Assembly (NCBI GenBank): GCA_021030905.1
Contig: JAGFMI010000004.1
Span: forward strand, 2,294,001 to 2,358,000
DNA length: 64,000 nt
From: Pyrenula massariospora
Taxonomy: Eukaryota; Ascomycota; Eurotiomycetes; Pyrenulales; Pyrenulaceae
Direction of reading: 5' to 3'
Positions within the stretch are counted from its first letter, which is position 1, and the number at the start of each line of letters is the position of its first letter. Below are positions 11,150 to 22,821 of this stretch, in pieces. The notes under the pieces were generated by a model. It searched no databases. It had not been told where the DNA came from and saw only the letters and a program-made list of their open reading frames with translations. Made by a program: the position numbers and the translations under genes.

Positions 11150-13273
11150 TCAGTCCCTGCGCCATTGTCTATCCCTCGCTTCAGACGGAAGTATAATGCG
11201 ACTTTCAAGCCGACGAGGCATGGTTCGTGATTTTCCAACTAATTCCATTGCGACGATCAGTAACTTTGAGAAAGGCTTAAATCGTCCACACAATGAAGTC
11301 GCGGTGTCGAGCGGCTCGAGCGAGAAACCAACATTGCAGTATGCCGATACGACCTCGAAAAAGATAGAAAACAGGGAGAGCGAGGACGCCGGTCCATCTG
11401 CGCGACCAATGTGGGAGTTTTCAACGATCGAAATGATAACAAATGTGAGATAGATAGCCCACATATTCTTGCCTAGGTCTCTGATAAGGAAGAAGTGGAC
11501 CCTTTTCAAGGCATACCAAAATGTCCCTGACGGAGGACCTAGGAGCCGTATCGCGTCTTCGTTGCCTGAGTACACTCCTAGCGTATTTGCTTCGTATTCT
11601 TCGCTATATTGTGGAACCATTACTGGCCCTAGAAAGAGGTACATTGAAATTAAATAAATAGCCTGCATTGCGGGACTTACACCTGCAAGGTCTGCCATGA
11701 TAAAGCCTGCACTCTTCACTGACACAGCTTGAAGAATCCCGATCATGATGCGTTTTCCAAGACTTAATGCGGTGAGATCATGATTACTTAGGTTCAACGT
11801 CATAAAAAACATCAAGCTCAGGCCGTAGAAACATAGAAGAATGGCAAGTAACACTTGAGTCGGTTTCTTCGGCAGGAGTAATGTCGATATTAATCGTGGG
11901 TGGTCGAGACAGAAGTAAAGTTCTTCCCACGTGCCTGATCCTCTAGGCACGAGCTTTGAGAGAGTCCAAATAGAGGCTCTGAGTATGCATGAGAGTCCCA
12001 CATTGCCAGCAAATGCCAGAAATGTAATCAGGAAGAAAGGCCATACCGTCCCTTGGAAGATGACCAGAGAGTTGCGAGTGGGTGTAAAGCCCCAATTGTT
12101 CACGGCTGATGCAGCTACAAACGCCCCCAGCCATAGGTGAGATTCGTTACTGGATGTGCCCGGATGGAGAAGGTGATGCTTCGCTATCCAGGGCATGAGA
12201 CCAACCACTCCAACAGCATGTAGAATCAGATACAAGCAACACTCAATCATGAAGAGCCTCTTTATTGAGCGATACTCAATACCTCCAAGCTCTTCTTTTT
12301 GTTCCTCTGTGAGGTCGACGAACAGTTTTCCACGATTCCTGATTGGTTCCCAGCTAAGGTAAGGGACAGGGTTGGTTTCTTGGCCATGATTATCTACGAG
12401 ATCAGAATCTGTCGAGCTAGGGAGATCAAAGCCATCTTCATGAGATACTCGATTAGGAGCAGAAATTTCAAAGACGGAGGATGTAGAACTTTGTACTTTA
12501 ATAGGTGTAGAATCTTTCTTAGAAAGCGAATGAGATTCGTCGAGTTTCCGGATATCGTCTGAACCATGATCTTGATCGGGCTCTATCTGGTCACTGGAGC
12601 CACTCTCTATGTCAATCGGTCTTCTTCCAGCAACAGAATCATCCGAAACACGTTTTGCCTCGTTTGTATTTAAGTTGCTGTGATGCTGGCGTGATGGAAA
12701 TTCATGCCGTGTCTCGACCTCACGGGCGCTTTTTTCTGCATCGGCACTTTGGTCTTGCTTAAAGCGCTTTTCATGTAAGGGGAAATGTACAGCTTTCTGA
12801 ACCATGTCATCAAGAGCTTTCCGATCGCCATAGAAAGAGTCATCGTCTCCGCTGCGATTTTGATACATCCTGATCTCGTTTCGGTTGACTGGAGAGCTGG
12901 GTGACCGTCTCCGTCCCAAACGTCTCGCTTCACCGGCGATTTCTTGGAATCTCCGTTCCATCTTGTACACGCGAAAAGATACGGGTATTATGTCCATTGG
13001 TACGCCACAGATGATGGAGCAGCAGTAGAGTATGATTTGTTGACTCAGATGCAACTGGGTCAGGTCAGTCGTGTGCAATGCAGTATGCGTGCAGGCACCG
13101 CCAGCCAGCACAAGTGCATCAATGAACGCTATGCCACCAATAGCGAACAAAATGACGGAACAAAGAAGAGTAAAACCTGTGATAAATATGTAGTATACCG
13201 CAGGGAAATGGAGATAGCCAGCATTAATACGGACTCGACCCCAAAGAATGATTGGGATTTCCCAGATCGCCAT
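11150..13273 (-). CDS. TRK-family potassium transporter
   Basis: A single uninterrupted frame of 707 residues. It begins close to the first membrane-pore-membrane unit, whose pore loop reads GACTHTALHTTDLTQL. A long hydrophilic loop follows (about residues 105-335, rich in Ser, Asp and Arg), as in all fungal TRK proteins, then three further pore units with filter-like loops NNWGFTPT, SVKSAGF and AYCNVGFS. The C-terminus, FKPFSKLLIVAM...RIILPSEARDRQ, matches the family's end. TRK proteins sit in the plasma membrane and take up potassium. The start at 13273 gives a short N-terminus before helix 1, normal for this family. It lies convergent-free beside the NLR on the same strand, 266 bp away, with no functional link implied. 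Whether it is a TRK1 or TRK2 type cannot be told. Confidence 0.92.
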   Translation of the reverse strand: MAIWEIPIILWGRVRINAGYLHFPAVYYIFITGFTLLCSVILFAIGGIAFIDALVLAGGACTHTALHTTDLTQLHLSQQIILYCCSIICGVPMDIIPVSFRVYKMERRFQEIAGEARRLGRRRSPSSPVNRNEIRMYQNRSGDDDSFYGDRKALDDMVQKAVHFPLHEKRFKQDQSADAEKSAREVETRHEFPSRQHHSNLNTNEAKRVSDDSVAGRRPIDIESGSSDQIEPDQDHGSDDIRKLDESHSLSKKDSTPIKVQSSTSSVFEISAPNRVSHEDGFDLPSSTDSDLVDNHGQETNPVPYLSWEPIRNRGKLFVDLTEEQKEELGGIEYRSIKRLFMIECCLYLILHAVGVVGLMPWIAKHHLLHPGTSSNESHLWLGAFVAASAVNNWGFTPTRNSLVIFQGTVWPFFLITFLAFAGNVGLSCILRASIWTLSKLVPRGSGTWEELYFCLDHPRLISTLLLPKKPTQVLLAILLCFYGLSLMFFMTLNLSNHDLTALSLGKRIMIGILQAVSVKSAGFIMADLAGVSPAMQAIYLISMYLFLGPVMVPQYSEEYEANTLGVYSGNEDAIRLLGPPSGTFWYALKRVHFFLIRDLGKNMWAIYLTFVIISIVENSHIGRADGPASSLSLFSIFFEVVSAYCNVGFSLEPLDTATSLCGRFKPFSKLLIVAMELVGKSRTMPRRLESRIILPSEARDRQWRRD

Positions 13274-14155
13274 CTCTTCGCGTTATGCTCTTGAAAGACG
13301 CTGCTGAGAATTGCTCTGAGCGAAGAGTTTAGGGAGATTGAAATCAATTAACTTCACATGGTGACCGCCTACTTCAAGCAAGGTAGCTTGATGACATTGG
13401 AGCAATTAAATCGATTGCACACACGTAGACACCATTCTTCGATTCGTGCACGATTCCCAGTGGATGCACGCTGGATGTTATACCTGTAGCTGACAAGCTA
13501 TTAATGCTGCATTATACGCACAAAGGCATCGTCTGCGGTATTTTTTGTCATAGAGTCTAGTGCAGCGAGTGGCGGTCCAACGGCATGTCCGACAAATTAG
13601 TTGTAACCCTTCCTTAGGGAAACTTGCCGCAGCAAAATTATCACTTTATACTGCTATGAAGTATGGGGAAACGGTTCGAAGATGCGACTAAGATGGTCAA
13701 GTGCCATGAGGTGTGGCTGCCCCCGAAACTCGTGCGAGAAAAAGGCTTTTGATTGCAACAAAAATCATATCCCCTATCCTGTTAACAATGTCGAGGGTTT
13801 TTTGATTGGCCTGCCTCGGTCCGTGTCATCCCAGCCCAGGGTTGGCACAGACGAAAATTGGGTTGGCACGGACCGAGGCAGGCCAATCAAAAAACCCTCG
13901 ACATTGTTAACAGGATAGGGGATAGATACGCTGTAGATCAAAATTTGAGGAGCGGTCATTTTTAAGCGTACCTATTTGTCTACAAATCGTGCTAATTGGT
14001 CCGACCGTATCTCATGCATCGAAATGTAGTGTCAGGTACGGGTGATCGCTGGACGGTACCGCCGACAGGTACCTACATCAGTAAGTACCGTGCGTCCCAG
14101 CCCGAATATAGAAGAGGTCCGGCAGTTGAAGGGCTCTAGTATCTCCGTAATACCC
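13274..14155. other. intergenic carrying a hairpin element
   Basis: The promoter side of the TRK gene and the 3' side of the terpene cyclase gene meet here. Apart from the 155-bp hairpin listed separately, I see no gene. Confidence 0.5.
13769..13923. repeat. 155-bp near-perfect inverted repeat (MITE-like hairpin)
   Basis: Two 57-bp arms (13769-13825 and 13867-13923) are exact reverse complements by eye, starting ATCCCCTATCCTGTTAACAA and ending in its complement. A 41-bp spacer separates them; its right part repeats GGGTTGGCAC in direct orientation with the start of the right arm region. No open frame of note is present. Arms this long and this identical suggest a recently inserted or recently duplicated non-autonomous DNA element, or a fold-back formed by local inverted duplication. 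No convincing target-site duplication flanks it, and no second copy was noticed in this window. Confidence 0.85.
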
Positions 14156-15234
14156 CTAACGCTTTGTACGTGCTTCAACCAGCTCGCCATCCACGTCCAC
14201 AATACTCAGCTCGTCGAGGCGATATCGCCAAGTCTCATTGAAGTGCCAACCAATATAACTCATAAGAAATCCATCTGCGGCTCGAAGAAGCTCGGGATGT
14301 GGAGATAGTACGCTTTGAACTTCTCTAATACTGCTTACAGTGTCCTCAACTAGTTCATCGATCGCCTGTGCCAGCACAATATTCTTCGCAGCAGCTACAT
14401 TGCAAATGTAGTTGGTTCGCTCATGTCCTTGGAGGGTCTCTTTGTAGAATGACATGAGATCGTTAATGTGAACAATGCAGTCGTGTAAAGCCGGTATGGC
14501 TGGTAGATAGAATTTGCGATACTTAGATACTGGAAAGGTGTCTTCTGGGAAAACCCATAGTGCCCATAGCTCAGCAAGTCCCGTCTTAGAACGAAAGAAG
14601 CTTGGAAAACTGACAGCGTGTCTTGGTGTGCCTTCGAAAGTACATTCGAAGATAGAGCTTTCCACAAAATCAATGGTTATTTTGATGGCTGCAGATGCGG
14701 TGTAGGAACCCAAGAAGGTGTCAAGGCTGCATAGGAAGCTGCTGAGAGTTAATGACCGGACAAAAAAGCTTGAATACGAAATCTGACAAAAGAGGAATGG
14801 ATACTGAGTACCTACGTCGCTAACGATTGAAGTAGAGGGGAGTCTTGAACCTCGCCTCTTATCAAACAGGGCGCAAACTTTCCCACCATGGCTTGTACAT
14901 CGTCTGCAGAGGCCTTGCCCTGTCTTTCAGACAACATATCATCGTAGACGGTGACGAGCAGGCAGAAGATGCTGCAGTATAAACGATTCTCAGAAGACGC
15001 ATGTGGATACATGAAACCGTTTCCTAGAGAAATCCCTTTGGCGATTTTGAAGGCACGAGCTTTCAAGTCTTCTGGCCATGGTTGCTCTTCAATGTAGGTG
15101 ACCACTGGCTGATACAAAGTGTAGTCGTAGTCGTGCTTAGGCATCTTAAAATTGATTTGTCTGAGAAAGCGAGACACAGCATCTTGATATGCCCTTGGAG
15201 ATGGTAGCTGGAGAGATCCATTGCTATTGGCCAT
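14156..15234 (-). CDS. TRI5-family sesquiterpene cyclase (trichodiene synthase-like)
   Basis: Two exons (15234-14816 and 14741-14156, 74-bp intron) give 334 residues. An ATG 24 bp upstream at 15258 keeps frame, but MANSNGSLQL looks the more natural start. The aspartate-rich metal motif is VYDDMLSERQ (Asp98, Asp99, Glu103), where trichodiene synthase has DDSSDD. The second metal motif is HINDLMSFYKE at 231-241, an intact NSE/DTE-type site. The Arg-Tyr pair appears in ETWRYRLDEL. Segments FVESSIFECTFEG and YIGWHFNETWRYRL align with trichodiene synthase by memory, so the protein belongs to PF06330 and should ionise farnesyl diphosphate and cyclise it. The product cannot be predicted and need not be trichodiene. 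No P450, acetyltransferase or regulator lies next to it, so it looks like an orphan cyclase. Confidence 0.88.
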
Positions 15235-18200
15235 CCCGGACAGGAAGCTGTAGCACAAGAAAAGAAATGGGACAAGAAACAGTCAGGGAAGAAAGAGATG
15301 GCCTAAATATTAAGGTTCTGTCCGACTGAGCACGCGCGTGAATGTGCGTATTTGAAAGCGGTGAATAACGGAGGAATCTACGATTGACGTGATTTTGAAC
15401 AGGGCGGTCCCAAAAGATACCCGACCCCGCAAGTGCAGGGTGAACACTGGATTATTCTTCGTACACGTTTTTGTACTTGTTAAACAATTTTGTTTTTTCA
15501 AGAAGGTTCTTTAGCTACCGTTGAGCAATCTCGTCATGATAATGGCAATTAAAGGAAAGCGCCCCAACACGACTGCCATGGCTACAATTTCAAGCATTCG
15601 ATGACAAGGAAAGCATCGTATTTCTCTGTCGATCGCACCTTCGTCAGATGACCTACGGAAAGTGAAGTTGCACATAACGTCGAATGTGGTTAGAAGAAGT
15701 ATCACTCGGATTAGGCAGCATGTCAATGGAGACCTCCCAAGCTCCCCACTGGAAGGATCAAGAGGCGCTCGTGATCCTTCGAAGAGATGATCTTGATCCT
15801 TTGAAGATCAGTCGGAGATGGCCGGGTCCATGTATTCAAGTAGAGCATAATGTTTGGCAAGGTCTCGCTGACTCTTCAGCACGCACGTGATATACCTTGC
15901 CGGCGGAGAGGACGTAAGATCTTAATCGTCAATCTTGTGAAGGTCAAATGTTCCTTCAATAATTTGTAGAAATCTCACTACGAGATTGATGTTGAAACGC
16001 TAGTTTGTCAGAGGCTCCGCAGCCAAGAGCGCGAATGCTCTCGGCCTTCGGACATGTCTCGTTAGTACCTCCGTCTTGCAGGAGATAATACAGTTGCATT
16101 CGTGGTGTCAAGCTAAAAGTCAATAACAAGATCAGATTCGCCTTGATTAAGGACCGGGTAATCATGATAGTCTTGACGAACCGTGATTGGGAAGGTTCGT
16201 GCTACGTTAGTAATACGCGCTGAACTATTTATCCGTACTCCGTCACAAAACCTGCATGACCTAATCCATCGGATATGGATATCTGGTCCATAAATCCAAT
16301 CTCTTATTCACCGCAAGCGTAAAGCTGAATGATTGGAAACATTGGCCCACAATGACAAGCATCTGAAAATTTTCTCGAAGGCTTTGGATCGCTCTGTGCC
16401 GTCCCAATAGACACCAAATTGCGGTGCAGCTTGACAGCCACGGAAATTGAAATCTTTGCTCCAACTCTCTTATATGGGCAGTAGGGATCTCAAGATGTCA
16501 ATACTTTGATGATTGAGTATCAATTCCCTGAACATTAGATTTATTCAGGCCAAGGAAGTGGGTAGAATTACGAGGGGTGCCAATACTGCAGAGCAGACTC
16601 TTGTGCACCGAATGCATAAATGGAACATTGTCAAGATAAGGTTGCATATGCTCTTCACTAGTAGATGCAGCGCGATCGTCCAGCGAAGGACGTCTTATAA
16701 TACCAGCGGCATATTTTCACGCATGTTATCGGCCAAATCACTTATAATCTCTACTCGCCCTCACATGCAAGTTCCATGTGCCATTTTGGCGCGAGTTTCC
16801 CTTTTACGTCCCCTCGATGACAACTAAGACGCATCCGCGATTGGGCGCAGAAGCGAGGACTATTTTTTGGCGTTTCCGGCCAGAGGTCTGGCCGAACCAG
16901 AACGTATGTCTTAGCGAGCCATGAACCTGGGGATCGAGAAGCCACGAAAGCGGAGAAATTCTAAGTAAGGTGTCGACATGTCCTTGTGGTTTACATTTCT
17001 GGCATTTGTTTTCTTAGGGTGGTTTTCGGAGAATCGTCTAGGTGCGTCAAGAGAGATAATTCACTGGTTGCTGGATTTTCTTGGTAGGTTTAGATGCTGA
17101 TAAGATGATGTAGAGACTTTCCCCCCTTGACTCGATCTCATGCTCAGATATGCGCTGGTGATCATGTTCATGGATAACGCCTGGCCAATTCTTCTCTGCC
17201 TCACGCTTGCTTAGTGCATTCCTCCCAAATACGACTATCAGTGTCAGCTTTCAGATAGCCAAGCTCAGCATGGAAAAAGCAACTGCGTTAGTGCTCGCCA
17301 CTGCTTGAAGTTGCTTCAGAGCCGATAACGTGTCAATCCCTGTATAGTTGATTACAAAATCGGACGAGAAACAAGCTTTTCTAGGCAATGTCGCCGACGA
17401 AGCTCGAAAAGAAGTTATTTTCCAGGAGACAATGGCATCTCACTGCTTGAAAATGGCGTATGCCTACAATTTCTCCCGTAAATTTTGACGGAAAAAGATT
17501 AATCCTCAACTGTATAGCTGGGATACGCTCAAGGAGGTCATGCGCATCCTTCCCACAACTCCACAAGGCTTACCGCACAAGTCGGTAGGAGTTCCAGTCA
17601 AGGGCCAACATGTTCCAAATGGAGTGGGTCACGAGTAGTCATTGAGCTAGGAGATTTCTACTGCCCAACGAGGGATCTAGACCGAGTTTTACGTCTCCTA
17701 ATAGCCCGTTGCCCACGACGAACGCTACTTCCACAAGCCATCGGCCTTCCAACCAGAGCGCTGAATCAACCCGGACTACAAAGACAACAAAGTAGCGAGT
17801 CTGTCTTTCTTGGTTAGACCTCGTGCCTGTGCTGGGAGATTATGAGTGACCTGACTTCGCCACCATGAATGGACGTCAACTCACTAACATTGTGCACCTT
17901 TGCGTACGGGCAGATGTCGGTCCAGCTTATGAATATGATTTACTGCATGACATGGACCTCGTCGATTCAGAATCAGGACTCAGAGCCATCTTGTAAAATG
18001 CATTTCTTGTGGTGGGAGCCGGAATTGAAGATGCATTCCGGCGTATAACTCCAGCTTAGTTGTAACACGGTGCAGACGGACCCTATTTCCACCATATGAA
18101 CCCCAGGTTTACACGGTGAGCGCGAGTAGCTCTTTATTCTTGACTACTAGAAAACAATTTTGATGATCCATTTCGGAGGCGGAGGCAGAGACAGCCGCGT

Positions 18201-18250
18201 CGTTGGCTGTGACCAGAAAACCCCCACGTGCCAAAGTCAACAGCACGCAT
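15235..18250. other. 3-kb gene-poor spacer
   Basis: Short open frames occur on both strands, the longest about 104 codons at 16513-16827, but none shows a domain, signal peptide or splice-consistent extension. A Kozak-like ATG at 17865 opens only 43 codons. I can support no gene here. Confidence 0.45.
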
Positions 18251-18725
18251 CTAGAAATCCTCCAATCTGTACACCTGATATGCAGGCTCCTCATACGGAT
18301 GAGCTCTAGAACAGTCATCAGCCTAGACCTCAAACGAAAACGCCTCGTACATTCACACCCGCCGACTTCAATAGAGCCTCGACATCACAGACAATAACAA
18401 CCAGTAAGAAAAGGAAAATTCACCTCTTAAGCGCCTCAACCGCCTTCCTCGCCGTCCCCTCTCCAACGCACAGCGTCTCAACCTTCGCCTCCGTCGTCTC
18501 TTCCAGCGCGCCCCGGCTCCCGATGTGCGGGTTCGCCGCCTCCCCCGGCCGGAACTGCCCCGTGCCCATCGCGGTCCAGCAGCATTCGGTGTAGTTCCCG
18601 GGGCCCGGGTAGCGTCCCGCGCCGGCGGCGAAGATGGCTTCCTTGCAGGCGGCGAGGGCGGATAGGGGGGCGTAGAAGACGAGTTTGTAGCGGGCTGCTG
18701 CCGCGGTGGAGGTGGGGATTGACAT
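18251..18725 (-). CDS. small NIF3-like domain protein
   Basis: Two exons (18725-18424 and 18305-18251) joined over a 118-bp intron give 118 residues. The protein opens RYKLVFYAPLSALAACKEAIF and continues AGRYPGPGNYTECCWTAMGTGQF, GSRGALEETTEAKVETL and, across the splice, LKRAHPYEEPAYQVYRLEDF. The V-x-Y-x-P start, the GAG-x-x-GNY-x-x-C loop and the HPYEEPAY end are the signature of the inserted ferredoxin-like module of NIF3/YqfO proteins, which in fungi also occurs as a stand-alone protein of this length. The intron is needed to reach the HPYEEPAY motif. The protein is probably cytosolic. The biochemical role of these stand-alone forms is not known to me. The first exon is GC-rich compared with its surroundings. 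Confidence 0.85.
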
Positions 18726-20065
18726 TTTTGGGGGAGGGGCGGTTTAGTTGACTGGTTGGAATGATGGGGTTAGGTGAGGATGATGGGATGAGAGGGGTAG
18801 GTTGGTATAGGAGATAGGATGGTTCAAGGGTTGGATTGATATGAAAGACTGCTTTGGTTAGAAGGTACGCGGCGGTCATGGAGGTTCTTCCCCACCTTGT
18901 GCGCAGTCCCAAGCGGTGCACAGGTGAGAACTCCAAGTGCGTAGCACTTACGGGCTTTCATTCTATAATGATTTTTGGAGGGCTGAATATAATCACTATT
19001 TCTGTCTTCTAGTTCTACTCCACAGAGTCGTCTATATTTGGTCTTCAACAATAGAGAATCCTCGCCTACCTCCGCGTCAACCTGGCCAAACTAGTATACA
19101 TATTACTGCGGATGATGCATTCACGTGGAAAATGTAGCATTGACGTTGTCAGGCATGACAGCGGATCTATTAATCTATTCTTTAAACAATTCTGCTGTGC
19201 CTTGCAGCCTTTGTCTTAATCAGACAATTCCTCATTCCTTTGGCCCGTGTGAGGTTTAGGCATGACCAGCCAAGATCTAGATCCCTCAAGATTTCCCTAA
19301 CAGGCGATCGGTAGACGCGAAAATGAAGTCTTGCGGCGGCTGAAACTGTTCCGACGATACCAATCAGGTATCTGAAGCGCCAGGATGATGCAAGACAGGA
19401 AGGAGGTATGTGCGGTACCCCAGCCTATCGATTCTATCAGGCGTCGAGAGTGAACTAATTCCCTCAAGCACGCTCGGCGGGCAGGGTTGGCCTAACTGGC
19501 AGAGCCGTGGCTACAGAAACTACCAGCGGGCAAACCTGGCTGGATGCCCTGGCCCAGCCGGTTTCCATCACCATCTCCGCCTGGCTGATGATCCTGTTAT
19601 TCTGTCCCCGTTGTAAAGTATGTACCGTTGTGGCTGGACCATCTACCGCCTGAGCTACGCGTGTATTCACGTACGATGCAGCGGCAATAAGTTACACCGT
19701 TAAGAACATCATTGTTTGAAGTAGGAGAATGCCTATTTAAGGCGCAGAAGTTATAAATCCTGTGTCCTGTTCGAGCACCTAACTCACGCGAGTGTCTCAC
19801 AAGAGCTATCAGCTAGTCCTGCCTGGAAGTCAGCGGCGTATGATAACATGGCTGATCTAGATATGAGGCGTCCGTCTCGCACCCAGAACACCTACTTTAG
19901 ATTTTTGATTAATAATAAATCCGTCAATCCTTGACAGAGACGACCAACATTCCTTCCCTTGGCACCGTTATCAGGCACCGATTTGTCTGAGCGGAGGGTT
20001 TACTACGTGCCGATCGCCGAACGAAGTGAGTGGAGAGTGTACCTTCTGAATTACGAGCCCCGTAA
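18726..20065. other. intergenic, no clear gene
   Basis: No supported coding region. Two spots (about 19488-19530 plus, about 19625-19665 minus) resemble tRNA A boxes but lack a matching B box and cloverleaf closure, so no tRNA is called. Confidence 0.45.
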
Positions 20066-21349
20066 TCAACCCGTCTTAATGGCCTGGACCATCTCCTCAT
20101 ACTCTGGGAGGTTCCATCCTTTAACATTCTCTTTGAGCATCCACTTGCCGATATTCACCTTCAAGAGGGAGGCGACGCCGAGGAGACAATTTAGGATGCC
20201 GACACCGAACGACGTTAACAGTATACTGTCTAAGCCTGAGTCCCCCGATACCCCTTTCTGTACTTGATCCATGAAGGGTCGGAACTCTCGCTCGTAAGCC
20301 TTAAGCGCGGTCGCAAGACCGTCCTCAGTATTTCCACCTCCATTGGCATACTTTTCGTTGGGGCGGCCACAATGTTTTCCGATCTCACCGGCTAAGATAT
20401 AAGCACCGACTATGCCAGAGGTCGTGCCCATTCCTGTGTTCGCTGACGGACAATATGCGGCATCGCCAACCAGTGCCACGCGGCCACGGGACCAGGAATC
20501 CAGCTTTATGAGGCCTGGGCGCTCACAATAGAAGTCGTCGCTGTCCTTGAGAGACTTTAATATCTCGTCCGTTTGCCACCCTGCGCCTTGGAAAATCTCT
20601 GTTAAGGCTTCCTTTTCTGCCTTGACATCTCCTGGGCGAGCGCTCTTGAGCCGCTTTGACTCGGTCTTGCAGGTGAGGTACACTTGGATGTTGTCCGGAT
20701 TTTGCCGTCGGGTCATCACAAACCGGTTTTTGGGAGCCGAGTACGATGTAGCGATGTACTCATCTCCGGCCTGTATTGGCCGAGGAATAGTAAAGTATGC
20801 CACATAGTTGTTGTGGAATGGATGGAACCCATCTGCGTTGTCGGATCCGAGCATCATCTTGCGGGTGCGTGATCCCAGGCCCTCGGCACCGACCAAGAGA
20901 TCAAATTGGTCTGTGTTTCCATCTCTAAACCGAACTTCAAGGGAGCCATTCTTTTCCTCGAAGCTTTCGATCGACGTTCCAAAGACATATTTGGCCCGAT
21001 CCTTGGTGGCGTCGTATATGATGCGACACAGATCTCCTCTCATGATTTCGAAGTCAGAAGTGAAGTTCTGCGGTCCACTGCCCGACTTATTCGCTGGGAA
21101 GTATGCTCGTCGTCTGCCCGACTTGTCGATTACCTGTAAGCCTAGCTCTGGCGCCGCTTTGGAGCGGAAAACCTCCTGAAGGCCCATCCGCCTCATGACC
21201 TCAATCCCGTGGCCGCGTAGATCGATCTGGAGTCCTGTAGTCCGCAAAGTGGAGAACCACTCAATGATGGTAACGTCATGGCCTAACTTTGAGAGCCAGA
21301 AGGCGAGCGCGTTGCCTGCAATACCCGCACCGCTGATCAGGAACTTCAT
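20066..21349 (-). CDS. FAD-dependent monooxygenase (PHBH-fold, PF01494 type)
   Basis: One uninterrupted frame. An ATG 60 bp upstream exists, but the start at 21349 places the dinucleotide-binding motif at the very N-terminus as usual: MKFLISGAGIAGNALAFWL (GxGxxG). The total is 427 residues. LLVGAEGLGSRTR is the DG-type motif, and GRVALVGDAAYCPSANTGMG is the GD motif that contacts the FAD ribityl chain and pyrophosphate. The protein should hydroxylate or epoxidise an aromatic or polyketide-like substrate with NAD(P)H and oxygen. The C-terminal segment after residue 370 contains a hydrophobic stretch. No biosynthetic cluster is visible; the terpene cyclase is 5 kb away with the NIF3-like gene between, so a joint pathway is possible but unsupported. 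Confidence 0.9.
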   Translation of the reverse strand: MKFLISGAGIAGNALAFWLSKLGHDVTIIEWFSTLRTTGLQIDLRGHGIEVMRRMGLQEVFRSKAAPELGLQVIDKSGRRRAYFPANKSGSGPQNFTSDFEIMRGDLCRIIYDATKDRAKYVFGTSIESFEEKNGSLEVRFRDGNTDQFDLLVGAEGLGSRTRKMMLGSDNADGFHPFHNNYVAYFTIPRPIQAGDEYIATSYSAPKNRFVMTRRQNPDNIQVYLTCKTESKRLKSARPGDVKAEKEALTEIFQGAGWQTDEILKSLKDSDDFYCERPGLIKLDSWSRGRVALVGDAAYCPSANTGMGTTSGIVGAYILAGEIGKHCGRPNEKYANGGGNTEDGLATALKAYEREFRPFMDQVQKGVSGDSGLDSILLTSFGVGILNCLLGVASLLKVNIGKWMLKENVKGWNLPEYEEMVQAIKTG

Positions 21350-22821
21350 TCTTGATGTGATTTGTTTGATATTGTTGGCGCTCGGAATGTTAAAACTTGA
21401 CATCAACAATACGCTTAGGTTGCGATCTGAGTGACAATGAGAGCGAGTATGATCGAGACCTCTTCAGGTCTCAGAGATCCATGCATCCAGCCCGCGTTGA
21501 CAGGAACTGAGAATGTTGACGAAAGCTGATTAAATACCCAGCGGTCCTCTATTATTTTCGCGGTCATTTTGACGCGTTTGGCGCCGGAGTTTACGACGGC
21601 CGTCACCTCCGTCCTCACCCAAAACATGAGGTAGTCTGAAAGGAGTTCCAGGAACTGTAATTATAAACATACCTATCGGCACTTTCGAATTATCAACAAG
21701 TGCAGTCTTGGCACATCCATTTTGAAGCCAAGACTGCCCTGAATTCGGGAACCCGTGAGGGTCTTGCAGACAAGATGCATGTTTTCTCCGGCTCTCAGCA
21801 TGCAAGCTGTATGCCATTCACCACCAGGCCCTTCTCCATCCTAGAATTTGCACGTAGAACCTATCAGAGGCGCAGCCTGCTTCTAGGTACGAGACCAAAG
21901 ATTCACAGTGAACGCTCGTGCAGGAAATTGCGTTGTGGAGATGGGGCAAGAGAACGCGGAGGTATGAGCTTCCGGGGCCGAAGACTTGTCAGCCAGGCCA
22001 AGCCTCCGGCAGAACATCACACCACAGAACAATTGATTAAGTAGATATGGATGATGGTACCGCAACACACTAAGAAGAGCTTACATCTACCTCGAAAAAC
22101 CTCCATCGGACGTCGTTTCTAAAAATTAAGTTAAAGTCTTAGATCCCAGCCCTCATTATGATACTTCTTCGTGTTCTGAAGACGAGTGCTGAAGGAACTT
22201 GTTCTTGATCCAACCATTCACTCTCAATGCCAAAATTCACCAAGATCATGATTTCAGTATAGTCTGAGCTATATCGCCCCATGTCCACACTTTTAGTTCA
22301 TAATTCATAGTGATGATTGGGACCGGTCCCGCTAGCTGCCGAGCCGGTGCAAGATCCAATCACCAAAGTGGGAAAAAGAAAAAGAAAAAGAAAGTCCACC
22401 TTGAAACCCAGTATGCATAAAAGCTCCCCATCCGACAATCCGCATGGATCGATCTATGATTTTCTCTACGAGCCCCCAATCTCCGGCCGCAACGCGTTTA
22501 TGGATGTCCAAATCAGTCTCCGCTCTGAGGCGTCGATTGCATCAGGTGCCATTGGGAAGGAAAGCATGCCATGACATATCCATCCCAGAATTGCCATTCA
22601 GTGCCCAGTCATAGATCACTCATCAGTCTTCTCATATCATCCTTCCAGATCTTCTCGCTCGTCGATTAGTTTTCCCCGCGATCTAATGAGCCCTTCAGAA
22701 CATTCGCCAGCAATCCAAACTTCGTCGTAGCCACGAATTGATTCTCTTTTCTCTTTCATTTTTGTCTATCACTCCATAGTCAACGTCTAGCTCCTAAATC
22801 CTTTTTCCTGTATACAACACA
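21350..22821. other. intergenic, no clear gene
   Basis: Holds the promoter of the monooxygenase gene on the left and, on the right, a pyrimidine-rich leader before the ATG at 22822. An A-rich lysine-coding run (about 22370-22395) sits in an unsupported 85-codon frame. No gene is called. Confidence 0.45.

Noticed and set aside
17865-17996. 43-codon plus-strand frame with a CACC-ATG start context
   Set aside because: Too short, no domain, no splice extension and surrounded by non-coding sequence.
19480-19670. two A-box-like words on opposite strands
   Set aside because: Neither is followed by a B box or folds into a cloverleaf by eye.
14156-21349. terpene cyclase plus FAD monooxygenase as a biosynthetic cluster
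   Set aside because: They are 5 kb apart with a NIF3-like gene between and no P450, transporter or regulator. The evidence is too thin for a cluster call.
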